Origin: Vitellaria paradoxa
Lineage: Eukaryota; Streptophyta; Magnoliopsida; Ericales; Sapotaceae
DNA length: 64,000 bases
Direction of reading: 5' to 3'
NCBI GenBank assembly: GCA_019916065.1
Contig: CM034238.1
Location: 32,063,721 to 32,127,720, forward strand
Part shown: piece after piece, positions 35,551-46,466 of the stretch
How positions within the stretch are numbered: the first letter of the stretch is position 1
Layout: every line of letters starts with the position of its first letter
Notes under the pieces: generated by a model
The model's input: the letters and a program-made list of their open reading frames with translations, nothing else
What the model was told of the DNA's origin: nothing
Database searches by the model: none
Position numbers and translations under genes: made by a program

Positions 35551-36476
35551 CTAAACATGAGATTTGGGATAGAAGAATACATGTTCAAAGAAAGAGACAT
35601 CCATGGTGGTGTAAAATTTTTTGTTGGTTGGAGAATAACATTTGTACCCTTTTTTAGTTGGAGAGTACCTTAGAAAAATGCATTTATTGGCTCTAGGATC
35701 AAATTTGCTACGGTGTTGAGGATACACATGGACAAATGCCATGCAACCAAATACCTTGAGTGGTAAATCAGATGAAGCTGCACGGGTGTGAGGAAAATTT
35801 TTTAGAAGAAGCTGACGTGGAGATTGAAAAGTAAGGACTCTGGATGGCATACGATTGATCAAATAGGTAGCTATGAGAATGGCTTCCCCCCAGAAATAAT
35901 TTGGAACATTAGAGGAAAACATAAGACATCGGGCAACCTCCAAGAGATGTCTTGCGTCAGCCACCCCATTTTGTTGAGGGGTGTCAACACAAGAGCTTAT
36001 GTGGATAATTCCGTGGTTCTGAAGATAGGTATTAAGACTACTGTGAAGTATTCTCTAGCATTGTCTGACTTGAGAACCTGAATTCTAGAGTTGAATTGAT
36101 TTTGAACTATAAGATTGAAAGTTTGAAAAATTTGCCCAACCTCTGACTTTTCTTTCATAAGGAAAACCCAAGTTACCCGTATATGATCATCAACGAATGT
36201 CACAAACCATCGGGTGCCAGAAGCATTTTTTATCCGTGAGGGACCCCACACATCACTATGGATCAAAGAACAAGCATTTGAAGGTTTGTATGGAATTTGA
36301 GGATATACTATTCGAGTATGCTTTGCAATCTGACAAATTTCACAATGAAAAGATGCTGGACTTTTATTGATAAATAATTTGGGAAACAATTTTGCAAGAT
36401 ACACAAAGCTAGGATGACCAAGACGATAGTGTAACAATATAATTTCACTATCTTTATTGATATTGGAATTTGACAC
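35551..36476 (-). pseudogene. Copia C integrase
   Basis: The finger reads HYRLGHPSFVYL...HCEICQIAKHTR. The core has Asp in LIHSDVWGPS, Asp in VLKSDNAREYF and Glu in REYF. A frame break near 36000 shifts the TPxxNGV block out of phase; it resumes with ARHLLEVARCLMFSSNVPN. The region ends in the copia CIFLRYSPTKKGYKCY motif. Confidence 0.88.
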
Positions 36477-36606
36477 AGAATTGAAAGACTAAACAGATTT
36501 TGAGATTGGACACAACTTGCTTGAGAAACTTGGTTTGAAGATCGGCCACATGAGAGGAGATAGAGCCCGGAGCACAATTCAGCACTGCCAATCATCTTCC
36601 CCGATT

Positions 36607-37130
36607 TCAAGTCCTGAAAAACACACAAGTTTGGATAAATTTAGTAACACATTGAAGGTCACGAGCCAATTTGCTAATGGACAAAAGATTACAATCTAAG
36701 TTTGGAACATGGAGAATAGAGTTGAGATACAACTCTTTAGTAAGTTGGATGGAACCTGTCCAAGCAATTTTTGAATTTGAACCATCAGCTATACGGAAGG
36801 AAGAGTGACCACTACTTGGCTTGTAATTTTGCAGAAGAGCAGCATCTCCTGTCATGTGATCAGAAATACCAGTGTCGATTATCCACGGCCTCATTCCTCC
36901 TGTGTTAGTAGCGAAGGCTGTATGTGATTCTGTTTGAGCAACCAAACCAGTTCCAGTAATGCTACCACTGCCAACTTGACTAAACAATTTCTGCAGCAAA
37001 TCCATTTGCTCTTTGCTGAATAGGCTAGACTCGGGAACAGGAGCCCTATCAGAGTTGGAAGCCACATGTGCTTTGCTGTCTCTATCAAACCGTGGCTTTG
37101 GTTTCCAATCAGCTGGTTTGCCATGGAGTT
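36607..37130 (-). pseudogene. Copia C protease
   Basis: WIIDTGISDHMTGD carries an intact Asp-Thr-Gly active site. The fold continues through FRIADGSNSKIAWTGSIQL and LHVPNLDCNLLSISKLARDL. A stop after FFRT separates it from the integrase part. Confidence 0.88.
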
Positions 37131-37980
37131 TCTAGCAAGTCTCCTTGTAATGGCCTGGTTTCTTACAGCAATCACACCACAGCCTTTCCCTTTTCTGACA
37201 ATCTCTACCATTACTGTTAGATGATCAGACAGTAAGGGTAGATGCTTCCAACGTTGAGGTAGGTTGTTCCTTAGATCCCATCATCACTTTCTTTCTACTT
37301 TCTTCACGCCTAATCTCTGAGAAAGCCTCCCTGAGACTGAGCAGTGGTTTTGTGCCCATGATTCGACATCGAACATCATCCAACTCCCTGTTAAGTCCTA
37401 AGAAAAATTTGAATAGCCTTTTTTGTTCCACAATCTTCTTGTACATTGTTGTATCTTCTTGACATTTCCATTAGTGAGTCTCAAATAAGTCAAGGTGCTG
37501 CCAATATCGTGTGAGTGTGTTGTAATACTGAGTAACAGACTGCTCTCCTTGGCGAAAGTCATGAAGTACTAATTCAACCTGAAACAGCTCTGAAGTATTT
37601 TCAGAGCTAGAGTAAGTTTCTTTGGCTGCATCCCATATTTCTTTTGTAGTCCCAAACAATAAGAAATTTTCACCTATGTCATTGTTTTATTGTTTTATGG
37701 AATTGATAATCCATGACATGATCATACTATTTTCAATCTTCCACTTTCTAAAACCTGGATCTGCAGTCTCTAGCATGGCTGCTACTCCCGTGAGATAGTC
37801 ATCTTTCCCTTTACTACAAATCAACAGTAACACAGATTGTGACCACTGCAAATAATTATGGCCATTTAATTTGTGTCTTGTGATGAGAATAGAAGAAGAA
37901 TCACTGCCACCAAGGTTTTGAATTTCAGAACTGCCTTCTGATTCTGGTACCGTGATGTTAGATTTTTGTGATGAAACCAT
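37131..37980 (-). pseudogene. Copia C gag
   Basis: It begins MVSSQKSNITVPESEGSSE at 37980. It shows the gag blocks LNGHNYLQWSQSV, KEIWDAAKETYSS, LTRYWQHLDLFE and GLNRELDDVR. The zinc knuckle is CDCCKKPGHYKETC. Three stops interrupt it. Confidence 0.85.
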
Positions 37981-38157
37981 TCCATATTTTGTCATGCTCC
38001 AAATATTGCGAAGAAGAAGATGAGGGGGAAGAACAAATAAGGTTGTTGGAAATAGAGAAGAAGAAGGCCGGGACAAGCACTAACTGAAGAGAATAGGCCA
38101 GAGAGAATAATGGCAAGAGAGAGGCAGCCTGAAGGGATTAGGGTTCAGAGAACCTAA

Positions 38158-38168
38158 CTCTGATACCA
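38158..38168 (-). promoter_or_regulatory. Primer-binding site of copia C
   Basis: The minus strand reads TGGTATCAGAG directly after the LTR, matching initiator-Met tRNA. Confidence 0.88.
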
Positions 38169-38522
38169 TAAAGAATAATGATTTCTTCATATTTTTCAAA
38201 ATGATTTACAGATCTGTATATATATATATATATACACATAGAGTAGGCAGTCCTACCTAATTTGAAGCTATCGCCAGCCTAAGATTAGGAAACAAACTCC
38301 TAAAAATCAAGAATCTGATTTCTATAAATCAGAATTCCTATAAAACAGAAACTGCATCTGCACAAAAGGAAATCTAATAAAGGAAATAACTAATTAGCTT
38401 AATTCTTTCCTAAAATTTAGGAAACAGAATTGTAGGAGAAGATCACAACCAATCTTTCCCTTTATTCCTAAAATACTTTCCTAAAAAAAAATTCCCTAAC
38501 CTTGACTTCTGAATATTCAACA
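38169..38522 (-). repeat. 5' LTR of copia C
   Basis: 354 bp. It contains a long (TA)n run that overlaps the likely TATA box near 38217-38230. Confidence 0.93.
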
Positions 38523-39475
38523 ACTAGTGATGAGGGGATTGAGTACCCGGCAGTAGGTGAATCTCATGTTGCTAGGCGTGCTTTTAATACACAAATCAAG
38601 GTAGATGACATAGAGTTTGCATATAATAGGACTGTGCATTCTACTACTTATTCTCCTTTTGAATTGTTTATGGTTTTAATCCATTAACTCCTATGGATTT
38701 GATGCCTTTACCTATCGGTGATAGGAGTAGCTTGGATGGAAAGAAGAAGGCCGAATTAGTCAAATCAATCCATGAAAAGATATCCCTTCAAATTGAGAAA
38801 AGGAATGAGCAATATGCTTCACAAGCCAACAAAAGAAGGAGGCATGTGACATTTGAACCAGGACATTGGGTTTAGATTCACATGAGAATGGGGAGATTTC
38901 CAGCCCATCGAAGGCCTAAGTTGCATCTTGGAGGAGATGGTCCATTTCAAATCCTTGAGAAGATTAATGACAATGCTTACAATAATTACCCAAAAAAAAA
39001 TAAAAGACAATGCTCACAAAGTGGATCCACCATGTGAGAACAATGTTAGTACTACTTTCAGTGTTACTGATCTTTCTCCTTTTGATGTAGGCAATGATTC
39101 GAGGATGAATCCTTTTGAAGAGATGGGGAATGATGAGTACCAAGAAAGACCAAGTGCTAAAGATCCATTGCACGTCCCGGATGGGCCAATAACCAAAGTT
39201 AGAGCAAAGAAGATCAAGGAAGCAATGCTTAGGCTTGTTAAAGTTATATTAGATGAGGTTTTAAATGCAACAAACAAGACAATATTCAAGATGGGCTTGA
39301 AGGAAGAGGAACCAAGATTTTGTGCATGCAATCCAAGCCAAGAGGGGCGGTCTAGACCACTAAGACTAGCAAGGAGTTGGACCAAGGCTACCATTCAGCC
39401 TAGGCTTGAATTGAAGAGGCGAATTTGGCTTCTAAAGAGTGTTTTAATTATGTTTTGGATTTTATTTTATGTTTA
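38523..39475 (+). pseudogene. gypsy D part 2: gag end joined to integrase end
   Basis: SDEGIEYPAVGESHVARRAFNTQIKVDD belongs to the gag/protease side, but the next residues are FAYNRTVHSTTYSPFE, the end of the integrase core. Protease, RT, RNase H and most of integrase are therefore missing, with the junction near 38607. It continues with integrase C-terminal blocks (ERNEQYASQANKRRRHVTFEPG, then the VDPPCENN region) and a tail with NPFEEMGND and GPITKVRAKKIKEAM. A tail-only insertion breaks the frame at 38983. Confidence 0.82.
38969..39019 (+). mobile_element. Tail-only retroposon insertion with 14-bp duplication
   Basis: GACAATGCTTACAA (38969-38982) and GACAATGCTCACAA (39006-39019) flank TAATTACCC followed by A9TA4. 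The stub TTACC plus A-rich tail resembles the 3' end of the SINE at 39966 (TTACCTATC plus A8TAAATAAATAAA). Confidence 0.75.
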
Positions 39476-39951
39476 AGACATGTTGGGCTTTAAAACTTAC
39501 TTTGGGCTTTAAGTTTCAGTTTTAAAGTTATGTTTTAAATAGGATTTGGGTATGTATCATTGTTTTAATGTTTTTTGGCTAAACTTTGTTAATAATTAAA
39601 ATGGCCAATGGGTGTGACTAATTATTAGGACAAATTTGGGCTATTTAATTAGGGCTTGTTATCTTTATAAGCACTTACAAATTCGGGATTGAACCATCAA
39701 TAAGAGATTTAGAGCATTATTTTGCATTAACGTGAGGTGTGTTTTCCTCTTATTCTTCAAAGAACTTCTGAATTTATTAAGAATTCGTTCTTATGGCATT
39801 CTTTTATCTTCAATCCAAGGTTCTTGGTTTAAGGAATCGATGGGTCTTGATTTTACATTTTTTGACCTTGATATTAGCTTTACTGGTTTTGATTCAATTG
39901 ATCGTGGGTTTAAGGCATTCGACCAAGAGTTCACATTAAAAGAAGTGAAGT
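39440..39951 (+). repeat. Presumed 3' LTR region of gypsy D
   Basis: Non-coding sequence after the pol end, starting TGTTTTAATTATG after a short purine stretch. It contains TCTTTATAAGCAC, a possible TATA/poly-A zone. No second copy is present, so the limits are guesses; a SINE interrupts its far part. Confidence 0.4.
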
Positions 39952-39965
39952 TCTTGCTTCCCCTT

Positions 39966-40077
39966 TATTTTATTTATTTATTTTTTTTGATAGGTAAGCA
40001 AGGGGAGGGCCCCGGATTCGAACCCAAGTGGTGAGTAGGTAAAGAATGGAGCTCAACCACCAAATTAAGTGCCTCGC
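39966..40077 (-). mobile_element. tRNA-derived SINE with 14-bp duplication
   Basis: The minus strand starts near GAGGCACTTAATTTGGTGG, has a perfect Pol III B box (GGGTTCGAATCC) about 55 bases in, and ends GCTTACCTATC followed by A8TAAATAAATAAA. TCTTGCTTCCCCTT flanks it exactly at 39952-39965 and 40078-40091. Length is about 112 bp. The 3' end resembles that of the L1 LINEs in this window. Confidence 0.85.
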
Positions 40078-40091
40078 TCTTGCTTCCCCTT

Positions 40092-40408
40092 CAATTTATC
40101 CATAAATCATGGGAACAGCATCAGCACCAAGCTTCTAAAAGAGCCACTCCAGCAAGAACAATGGTAGGGCTACACAATGAAATAAAGTAATAGTTTCAGG
40201 AATAGGAAAATGCAGAAGTACAGAAAGAATTATCAAGGCAACTCATTCTCTGGCAAACAATCCTCACGAGCTTCCTAAGCCAGTAGATTTATAATAGAAA
40301 CACTCATCAACACCAAAATAAATAACACTTCACTTGTACAGACTACTGATACGGGAGATCCATCTTCCCATGCCAAACTCTCGACATCAACTATAGCAAA
40401 AACCCCTC
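40092..40408. other. Unassigned sequence between SINE and LINE tail
   Basis: No coding frame or element end seen. It may belong to the gypsy D LTR or its flank. Confidence 0.4.
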
Positions 40409-40964
40409 TTTTTTTTTTTTTTTTTGAAAGGCAAAATTAAATATATTAATAAAATGAGAATGTACAAATACTCAGACATACCCCTGGAAATTACATCACG
40501 CCAAAATTAATGTGAGTTCAGTAACAGGCAATCTAAACAAAATGAATGTTCAAAAAAAACAGACATTACACACCAAATCCAACAAAAGAAAACAACCAAT
40601 CAACCAATCAGAGAAGGTGAAAGATGCCATGAGTGAATCAAGTGAAGAATAGTAGGATTATTAGGAAAGCCAGAGTAATCCAATAATCTCAATCTGACCA
40701 AATCCATAATCCAGTTAACCAATGTAAGCTCATTTCGAGGAGGATTTCCATGCAAACGAGAATTCCTTTCCTTCATATTATGTAGACCGTGGCAGCCAAG
40801 GAGAATCTACCAATGAAAGAAATGAGTGAAGAGCCTCTAATAGTAGAACAAGCCCAATGTATGGTAGAAGACCAATCAAATGGGACGGCTTGAATGGCAC
40901 ATTTGACTAGGATAGAGTGCCACACCCAAAAGGAGAAACAACACTTCAAGAACAAGTGATCATG
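40409..40964 (-). mobile_element. L1-type LINE, 3' end (downstream of the copia A insertion)
   Basis: A T run at 40409-40425 precedes GAAAGGCAAAATTAAAT, i.e. the LINE ends ATTTTGCCTTTC plus poly-A on the minus strand. Coding: NHDHLFLKCCFSFWVWHSIL, the zinc-binding tail of L1 ORF2. It continues the frame that stops at 51743 with HLCGDDIEN, on the other side of copia A. Confidence 0.88.
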
Positions 40965-40969
40965 GTTTT

Positions 40970-41148
40970 AGTTGAATAATATCTGAGTAAATTAGGAGTA
41001 TGAGTTGTTTATTTCCCATCTCTTTCATGTATATTTATATTGAAGAGTTACTACCAAAATAGGAAATAAGTTTCCTAATCAAATTAGGATACACATATTT
41101 TAGGAACTTAAATTCTAACTATCATAGAATATTCCTATAATTCTAACA
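40970..41148 (-). repeat. 3' LTR of copia A
   Basis: 179 bp. It lacks one copy of a 25-bp unit (TCCTAATCAAATTAGG core) that is present twice in the 5' LTR. Confidence 0.93.
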
Positions 41149-41160
41149 CTCCCCCTCAAA
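41149..41160 (-). promoter_or_regulatory. Polypurine tract of copia A
   Basis: The minus strand reads TTTGAGGGGGAG immediately before the TGTTAGAA LTR start. Confidence 0.85.
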
Positions 41161-41960
41161 CTATAGCATAAAGATTAAACATGCCTAGTTTGGTAGACAA
41201 CTTTTGAAACAAAGGTCGAGCTAATGGTTTTGTGAGAATATCCCCCAACTCAGAATCAGAGCGTACAAAGGGAGTGGCAATATCATGCCTAAGTAAGAGA
41301 TCTCAAATGAAGTGACAATCAACTTCAATGTGCTTGATTCGTTCATGAAATACAAGATTGTTAGCAATGAGTATTGCAACCTGATTGTCGCAAAACATAG
41401 ACATCGGGGCCGGAATTGAAAGACCAAAATACTGAAGAAGAGAACGAACCCAAAGCATCTCAGATGCAGTATAAGCCATGGCACGATACTCTGCCTCTAC
41501 ACTAGACCAAGCTACAACGTTCTGTTTCTTACTTCGTCAAGTAACAAGATTGCCACCAACAAATGTACAATATCCAGAAGTAGATCTTCGATCTGAACGA
41601 TTGTCAGTCCAGTCTGCATCACTATATCCAATCACGTCTATTGCTATGAAAGGTCGATAGAGCAAACCTTGACCTGGTGAATTCTTCAAATATCTCAAGA
41701 TTCGACACACAGCATCAAAGTGAGGCTGATGAGGAGCATGCATAAATTGACTAACTACTCCAACAACATATGTAATATCAAGCCGTGTTACAGTGAGATA
41801 AATCAGCTTGCCTACAAATCGACGATATTTGCCAACATCAAAGAATGGTTCACCACTCTCAGAGTCTAAATGTACAGAAGTGTCCATAGGAGTATCAGCA
41901 GGACGAAAACCCAAAACACCAGTCTCAGATACTAAATCCAATACATATTTTCTTTGAGAT
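41161..41960 (-). pseudogene. Copia A: end of RT and RNase H
   Basis: Continues the RT split at 47403. Reads QRKYVLDLVSETGVLGFRPA, RLDITYVVGVVSQFMHAP, VIGYSDADWTDNRSDRRSTS and GGNLVT, stop, then FCDNQVAILIANNLVFHE and the pol end KLGMFNLYA. The RNase H Asp in YSDADW is kept. Copia B follows at its upstream side after the duplicated GAGAT. Confidence 0.88.
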
Positions 41961-42171
41961 TGTTAAGATATCAAAACAAGAATTGAGGAGTGTATATTCT
42001 CCCCTCTCCAAGCATTCTTATTTATACTTAAACGTTACAATCGTAGAAGGAAATAAATTTAAGGAAAAGGAAATACAACTAATTACGGCTGTCAACACAA
42101 GAAAGGAAAACTCAATATTCGTCTAATAGGAAAACTCAATATTCGCCTAATAATACTAATATCTTCTAATA
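41961..42171 (-). repeat. 3' LTR of copia B
   Basis: 211 bp. A 24-bp stretch (…AGGAAAACTCAATATTCG) is tandemly doubled here but single in the 5' copy. Confidence 0.95.
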
Positions 42172-42187
42172 CGCCCCCTCAAGCTGG
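42172..42187 (-). promoter_or_regulatory. Polypurine tract of copia B
   Basis: The minus strand reads CAGCTTGAGGGGGCG directly before the TATTAGAAG LTR start. The pol stop lies just upstream. Confidence 0.82.
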
Positions 42188-44032
42188 AGCATACATGTCA
42201 AAAATGCCCAACTTGGAAGATAGAGATTGAAAGGCAAGACGAGGCAGCGGCTTAGTTAGAAGGTCAGCCAGTTGTGACGACGATCGAACAAAAGGAGTAC
42301 TCAATTGACGGCGCAATAATAAATCACGAATGAAGTGACAATCAACTTCGATATGCTTAGTGCGTTCATGAAACACATGATTGTTGGCAATGAAGATGGC
42401 AGCCTGATTATCACAATGCATAGGCATAGGCAAAGGAACATCAGTCCCAAAGTCACATAGAAGAGAGCGGACCCAAAGCATTTCAAAAGCAGTATGGGCC
42501 ATAGCACGATACTCAGCTTCGGCACTTGAACGAGCAACAACATGCTGCTTCTTACTGCACCAAGTAACTAAATTATCCCCAACAAAGGTACAATAACCAG
42601 ATGTCAAACGACGATCAGTACGACTCCCAGCCCAATCAGCATCACTATAACCTATGACAGCGAGTGAGGAAGATGGGCGATAAAGAAGGCCACGACCAGG
42701 GGACTGTTTTAGGTAGCGCAAGATGCGACACACAACTTCAAAGTGAGGAGTACGAGGAGCATGTATAAACTGGCTAACAATCCCCACAGCATAAGTTATA
42801 TCAGGACGAGTGACTGTAAGATAAATAAGCTTACCCACCAAACGACGATAACGACTGACATCAGAAAAAGGTTCACCAGAAGTAGTATCTAATTTAGTAG
42901 AAGGATCCATAGGGGTTTCTGCAAGACGAGCTCCCAATAGACCAGTCTCAGAGAGTAAGTCCAGAACATACTTGCGTTGACAAATAGAAATCCCTTGAGC
43001 AGAACGAGAAATTTCAAGACCCAAAAAATACTGAAGTTTGCCAAGATCCTTCGTATGAAACTGAGTAGCGAGATGTTGTTTTAAAGCCACAATACCAGAT
43101 GCATCATCACCAGAGAGAATAATATCAACATATACAATCACAATGATAGTGCCAGAAGAAGTATGGCGACTAAAGACAAAATGATCAGCAAAAGAAGAGG
43201 AGAAGCCAACTTCAATAAGAGTAGAGCTAAAACGATCAAACCATGCTCTAGGAAATTGTTTCAACCCATAAAGAGCACCCCGCAAACGACAGACCAAATG
43301 CTCATTGCCTGAAGTGGAATAACCAGGGGGTTGATCCATATAGACCTCTTCTTGTAGCTGACCATGAAGAAAGGCATTTTTAATGTCAAGTTGATGCAAC
43401 GGCCAACGACGACTAACTGCCACTGCAAGAAGGATGCGAACAGAATTCAGGCGGGCCACAAGAGAAAATGTCTCAGTATAGTCCACACCATAAGTTTGAG
43501 TGAACCCTTTGGCTACCAATCGAGCCTTAAGACGTTCAATAGATACATCGGGAAGACACTTAACCGTGTAAACCCAGCGACAGCCAATAGTCTTCTTACC
43601 AGGAGGCAGAGAAGTTAGTTCCCACGTCTGATTCAGATGAAGAACATTTATCTCGTCATCCATAGCATGTTTCCATCCCGGAAATGATAAGGCCTGCATA
43701 TAAGATGATGAAATAGACCCAGATGACAATGCACAAACAAACGAGAAAAGAGATGGTGAAATACGATGATATGACACATGATTAGCAAGAGGATGGCGAG
43801 TGCAAGTGCGTGTACCTTTCTGTAATGCAATGGGCATATCAGACGAGGAAGCAGGATCCTCAGACGAAGAAGCAGACTCAGCCAGAGATGGAAATATCAC
43901 CCTCCTATCACGATCACGCTGATACACCTTTGGTAAAGGAGGAATAGATGGAATAACAGGAGCCACAGGAGAGGTCTCCTGTGGATCTGGGGCGGGTGTA
44001 GGAGTGGAATCAAGGGATGATGGTGGAGGCAA
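42179..44032 (-). pseudogene. Copia B RT-RNase H, 617-codon open frame with a damaged YVDD box
   Basis: The longest open frame in the window. It runs from the Pro/Ser-rich linker through WVYTVKCLPDVSIERLKARL, HQLDIKNAFLHGQLQEEVYM and LYGLKQFPRAWFDRF to FVFSRHTSSGTIIVIVYVDI. The active box YVDD reads YVD-I: one Asp codon is missing, an in-frame 3-bp loss near 43127 compared with copia A and C (YVDDI). RNase H (YSDADWAGSRTDRR, SSAEAEYRAMA, HCDNQAAIFIANN) is whole and ends KLGIFDMYAPA. So the frame looks healthy while the polymerase is predicted to be inactive. A frame break near 44100 separates it from integrase, so the initial ATG is not a real start. Confidence 0.93.
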
Positions 44033-44907
44033 AGGGACATATATGGAAGAGATGGGAGCAAGAAGAGTAGGAGATGACGCCCCCTCACGAGAAATAAGGT
44101 CAGAGGACAGAGTATCACCATCAGAAGAGCGATGGATTCAAAAAAGGTGACATCAGCACAGACGAAATAACGGCGAGAAGCAGGATAATAGCAACGATAT
44201 CCTTTTTGTGTGCGAGAGTACCCCAAAAAGATGCACTTACGAGAACGAGGGGATAATTTATCAAGTTCAGGATCAAGGATATGAACAAAGAAAGTACAAC
44301 CAAAAATACGAGGGGGAAGAGAAAAAGGTGACCTATTAGGATAGAGAATTGAAAAAGGAGATTGGTTAGACAGGACAGGTGTAGGTACTCTGTTAATAAG
44401 GTAACATGCAGTAATAACAGCATCTGCCCAAAAATTTTTAGGGACATTCATCTGAAACATTAAGGTGCGAGCAACATCTAACACATGACGGTGTTTACGC
44501 TCAGCAACACCGTTTTATTGAGAAGTGTGAGGACATGTTGTTTCATGAATAATTCCCTTTTCAAGACAAAAGTGATCGATGACAGATTGAACATATTCCA
44601 AGGCATTATTAGATCTAAGGATTTTGATTTTCTTATCAAACTGAGTGAAAATTTCATTATAGAAACGAGAAATAATAGAAGGTAAATCAGTTCTCTGTTT
44701 CATTAAAAAAAGCCAAGTCATACGAGAAAAATCAACAATAAATAGAACGAAATAAAAGAATCCATTGATACTCTTAACTCGGGAAGGTCCCCAAACATCA
44801 ATATAAATGACAGCAAATGACTTAGACTCACGACTATTACTACGACTAGAAAAGGTACTACGGTGATGTTTGCCAAATTGACAAGCCTCGCAGTTTAAAC
44901 TAGACAT
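43897..44907 (-). pseudogene. Copia B integrase
   Basis: CEACQFGKHHRSTF is the cysteine side of the finger. The core carries Asp in IYIDVWGPSR and Asp-Asn-Ala-x-Glu in ILRSNNALEYV, where the expected SDN reads SNN, so the second catalytic Asp is replaced by Asn. A TAA stands in HTSQ-stop-NGVAE. It continues LDVARTLMFQMNVPKNFW and KCIFLGYSRTQKGYRCY before a frame break near 44130. Confidence 0.88.
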
Positions 44908-45740
44908 GACTCAAATTTGGCACAATAAGGTTTAATCTTGCCAAAGACGGGTGACCTAGACAATGATGCCATTGAAGGGGGAGACAGTAGTACGGAGAGC
45001 AATAGAAGGTGAAGGTGCTGGAGAGGAATCACGATCAAGATAGTAAAGTCCATCGTTCTCATGCCCCGAACCAATCGTCTTCTTCGTCTTGAGATCCTGA
45101 AAGACACAAGAATTTGAAAAAAAGGTTATTGAACAATTTAATAATTTAGTCAGTTGACTTACAGAAAGTAAATTAAAAGGGAATTGAGGAATATAAAGGC
45201 TAGACTCTAGATTAAGTGATGAAGAGGGACGGAGAGTCCCTCTTCCAGACACAAGACGAGATGATCCATCGGCTAACACTATAGTATGATTAAGAGGACG
45301 AAGATTAGAGAAGAAAAAAGAATTACCAGACATATGTGAATTGGCTCCTGAATCAATAATCCATGAGGAAGAGGAAGAGGTAGAGGCCACAAGAGCGGGG
45401 TTACCTGAGTTTGCCAAAGTGGCAGTGGAGGTATTGGAAGCAGAATCACGTAACGACTGGATAAGCTCTTGGAGCTGAGAGGAACTCAAAGTATATGTCT
45501 CCTGAGAATCAGACGTGGGAGTACTAGTTGGAGGCACTGAAGGCTGTGTAGAACAATGATCATTGACATGATGTGCCTGCTCTGGTTTACCATATTTCTT
45601 CCAACAGTAGGGTTCTGTATGGTTTGTTCCACCACAAAAAGTACACTTGCGTTCACCCTTATTTCCAGAAGATCGTCCTCCACCTCTAGAACCACCACGA
45701 TTGTTCCTTCCACCACGGGAGCCACGAGCAGACCCCCCAT
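44908..45740 (-). pseudogene. Copia B gag zinc knuckle, protease and pre-integrase domain
   Basis: CTFCGGTNHTEPYCWKKYG (CX2CX4HX4C) ends gag. After a shift of frame, protease shows WIIDSGANSHMSG with an intact Asp-Ser-Gly, ADGSSRLVSGRG and QFPFNLLSVSQLTK. It ends in the pre-integrase block DGLYYLDRD with a further break. Gly/Arg-rich repeats (GSRGG type) lie before the knuckle. Confidence 0.88.
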
Positions 45741-45893
45741 GACTATGCTAGCTAACTAAAGCAGAAGAATCTACAGGTAAAGCTGTATTATCAGGGTTGG
45801 AGGAACGATTACCCAATGAGGATCACTGGATACGGGAGTAAGCACTAGCTGCAGTGGGCAATGTCTCGCTTGCTAAAATCGATCCTTGAATCC

Positions 45894-46466
45894 TCAGAGG
45901 TCAAGATTGAGACCAGATAAAAAATTAGCTATCATAAACTCTTCCCAATATTTCTTCTGCTGCAGTAAGTCTGTACTAAAAGGACGATATTGCAACAATT
46001 GCTCCCATAAACTTTTTAAATGACTATTATACTCAGATAGAGATCTGTCACCTTGTTTGGCTGAGAACATTTGCTCGTATAACTTATAAACCCTAGAAAC
46101 ATTGCTCTTTTGAGAATAGGATTCAGCAAGGCACTCCCATATACATTTAGAGGAATCACAAAATTCAACTGTGGTGGCAACAGAGTCCTCTAAACTATGC
46201 CACAAAAGGCCCATTACAATTGCATCTTCACTCATCCAAACATTATATGTAGGGTCAGTTGAGTGAGGTGCTTCATCAGTAATATATTTCAGTTTGTTCT
46301 TACCCCAGAGCAAAGTTTTAACTGCATGCGCCCAACCCAAATAATTATCCCCATTTAATTTCTTAGGTATAATAGAGCGAGGAAAGTCATCAGCCTTGAG
46401 AAAAACAGTGTGATTGAAGGTTGGGTCTTCTGCTTTGCCATAACAGTACCACGAACTTAACACCAA
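45894..46466 (-). pseudogene. Copia B gag, N-terminal part
   Basis: Blocks typical of copia gag: IIPKKLNGDNYLGWAHAV, WHSLEDSVATTVEFCDS, ESYSQKSNVSRVYKLYEQMF, QGDRSLSEYNSHLKSLW, EEFMIANFLSGL. It is open for 191 codons and then meets a TGA. Gag forms the particle that encloses the element RNA. Confidence 0.88.

Larger units (their letters stand above)
33158..38522 (-). mobile_element. Ty1/copia element C, complete but with broken frames
   Basis: LTRs at 33158-33501 and 38169-38522 bound gag, protease, integrase, RT and RNase H in copia order. The primer site is next to the right LTR and the purine tract next to the left one. On the minus strand the LTR runs TGTTGAATATTC...ATTCTTTA, i.e. TG...TA ends. 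The flanks read GCTAG (33153) and ACTAG (38523), a duplication with one difference. It sits in the gag gene of gypsy D. Confidence 0.93.

Noticed and set aside
39014..39394. Minus-strand 126-codon frame in gypsy D
   Set aside because: Antisense of the well-recognised integrase tail on the plus strand.
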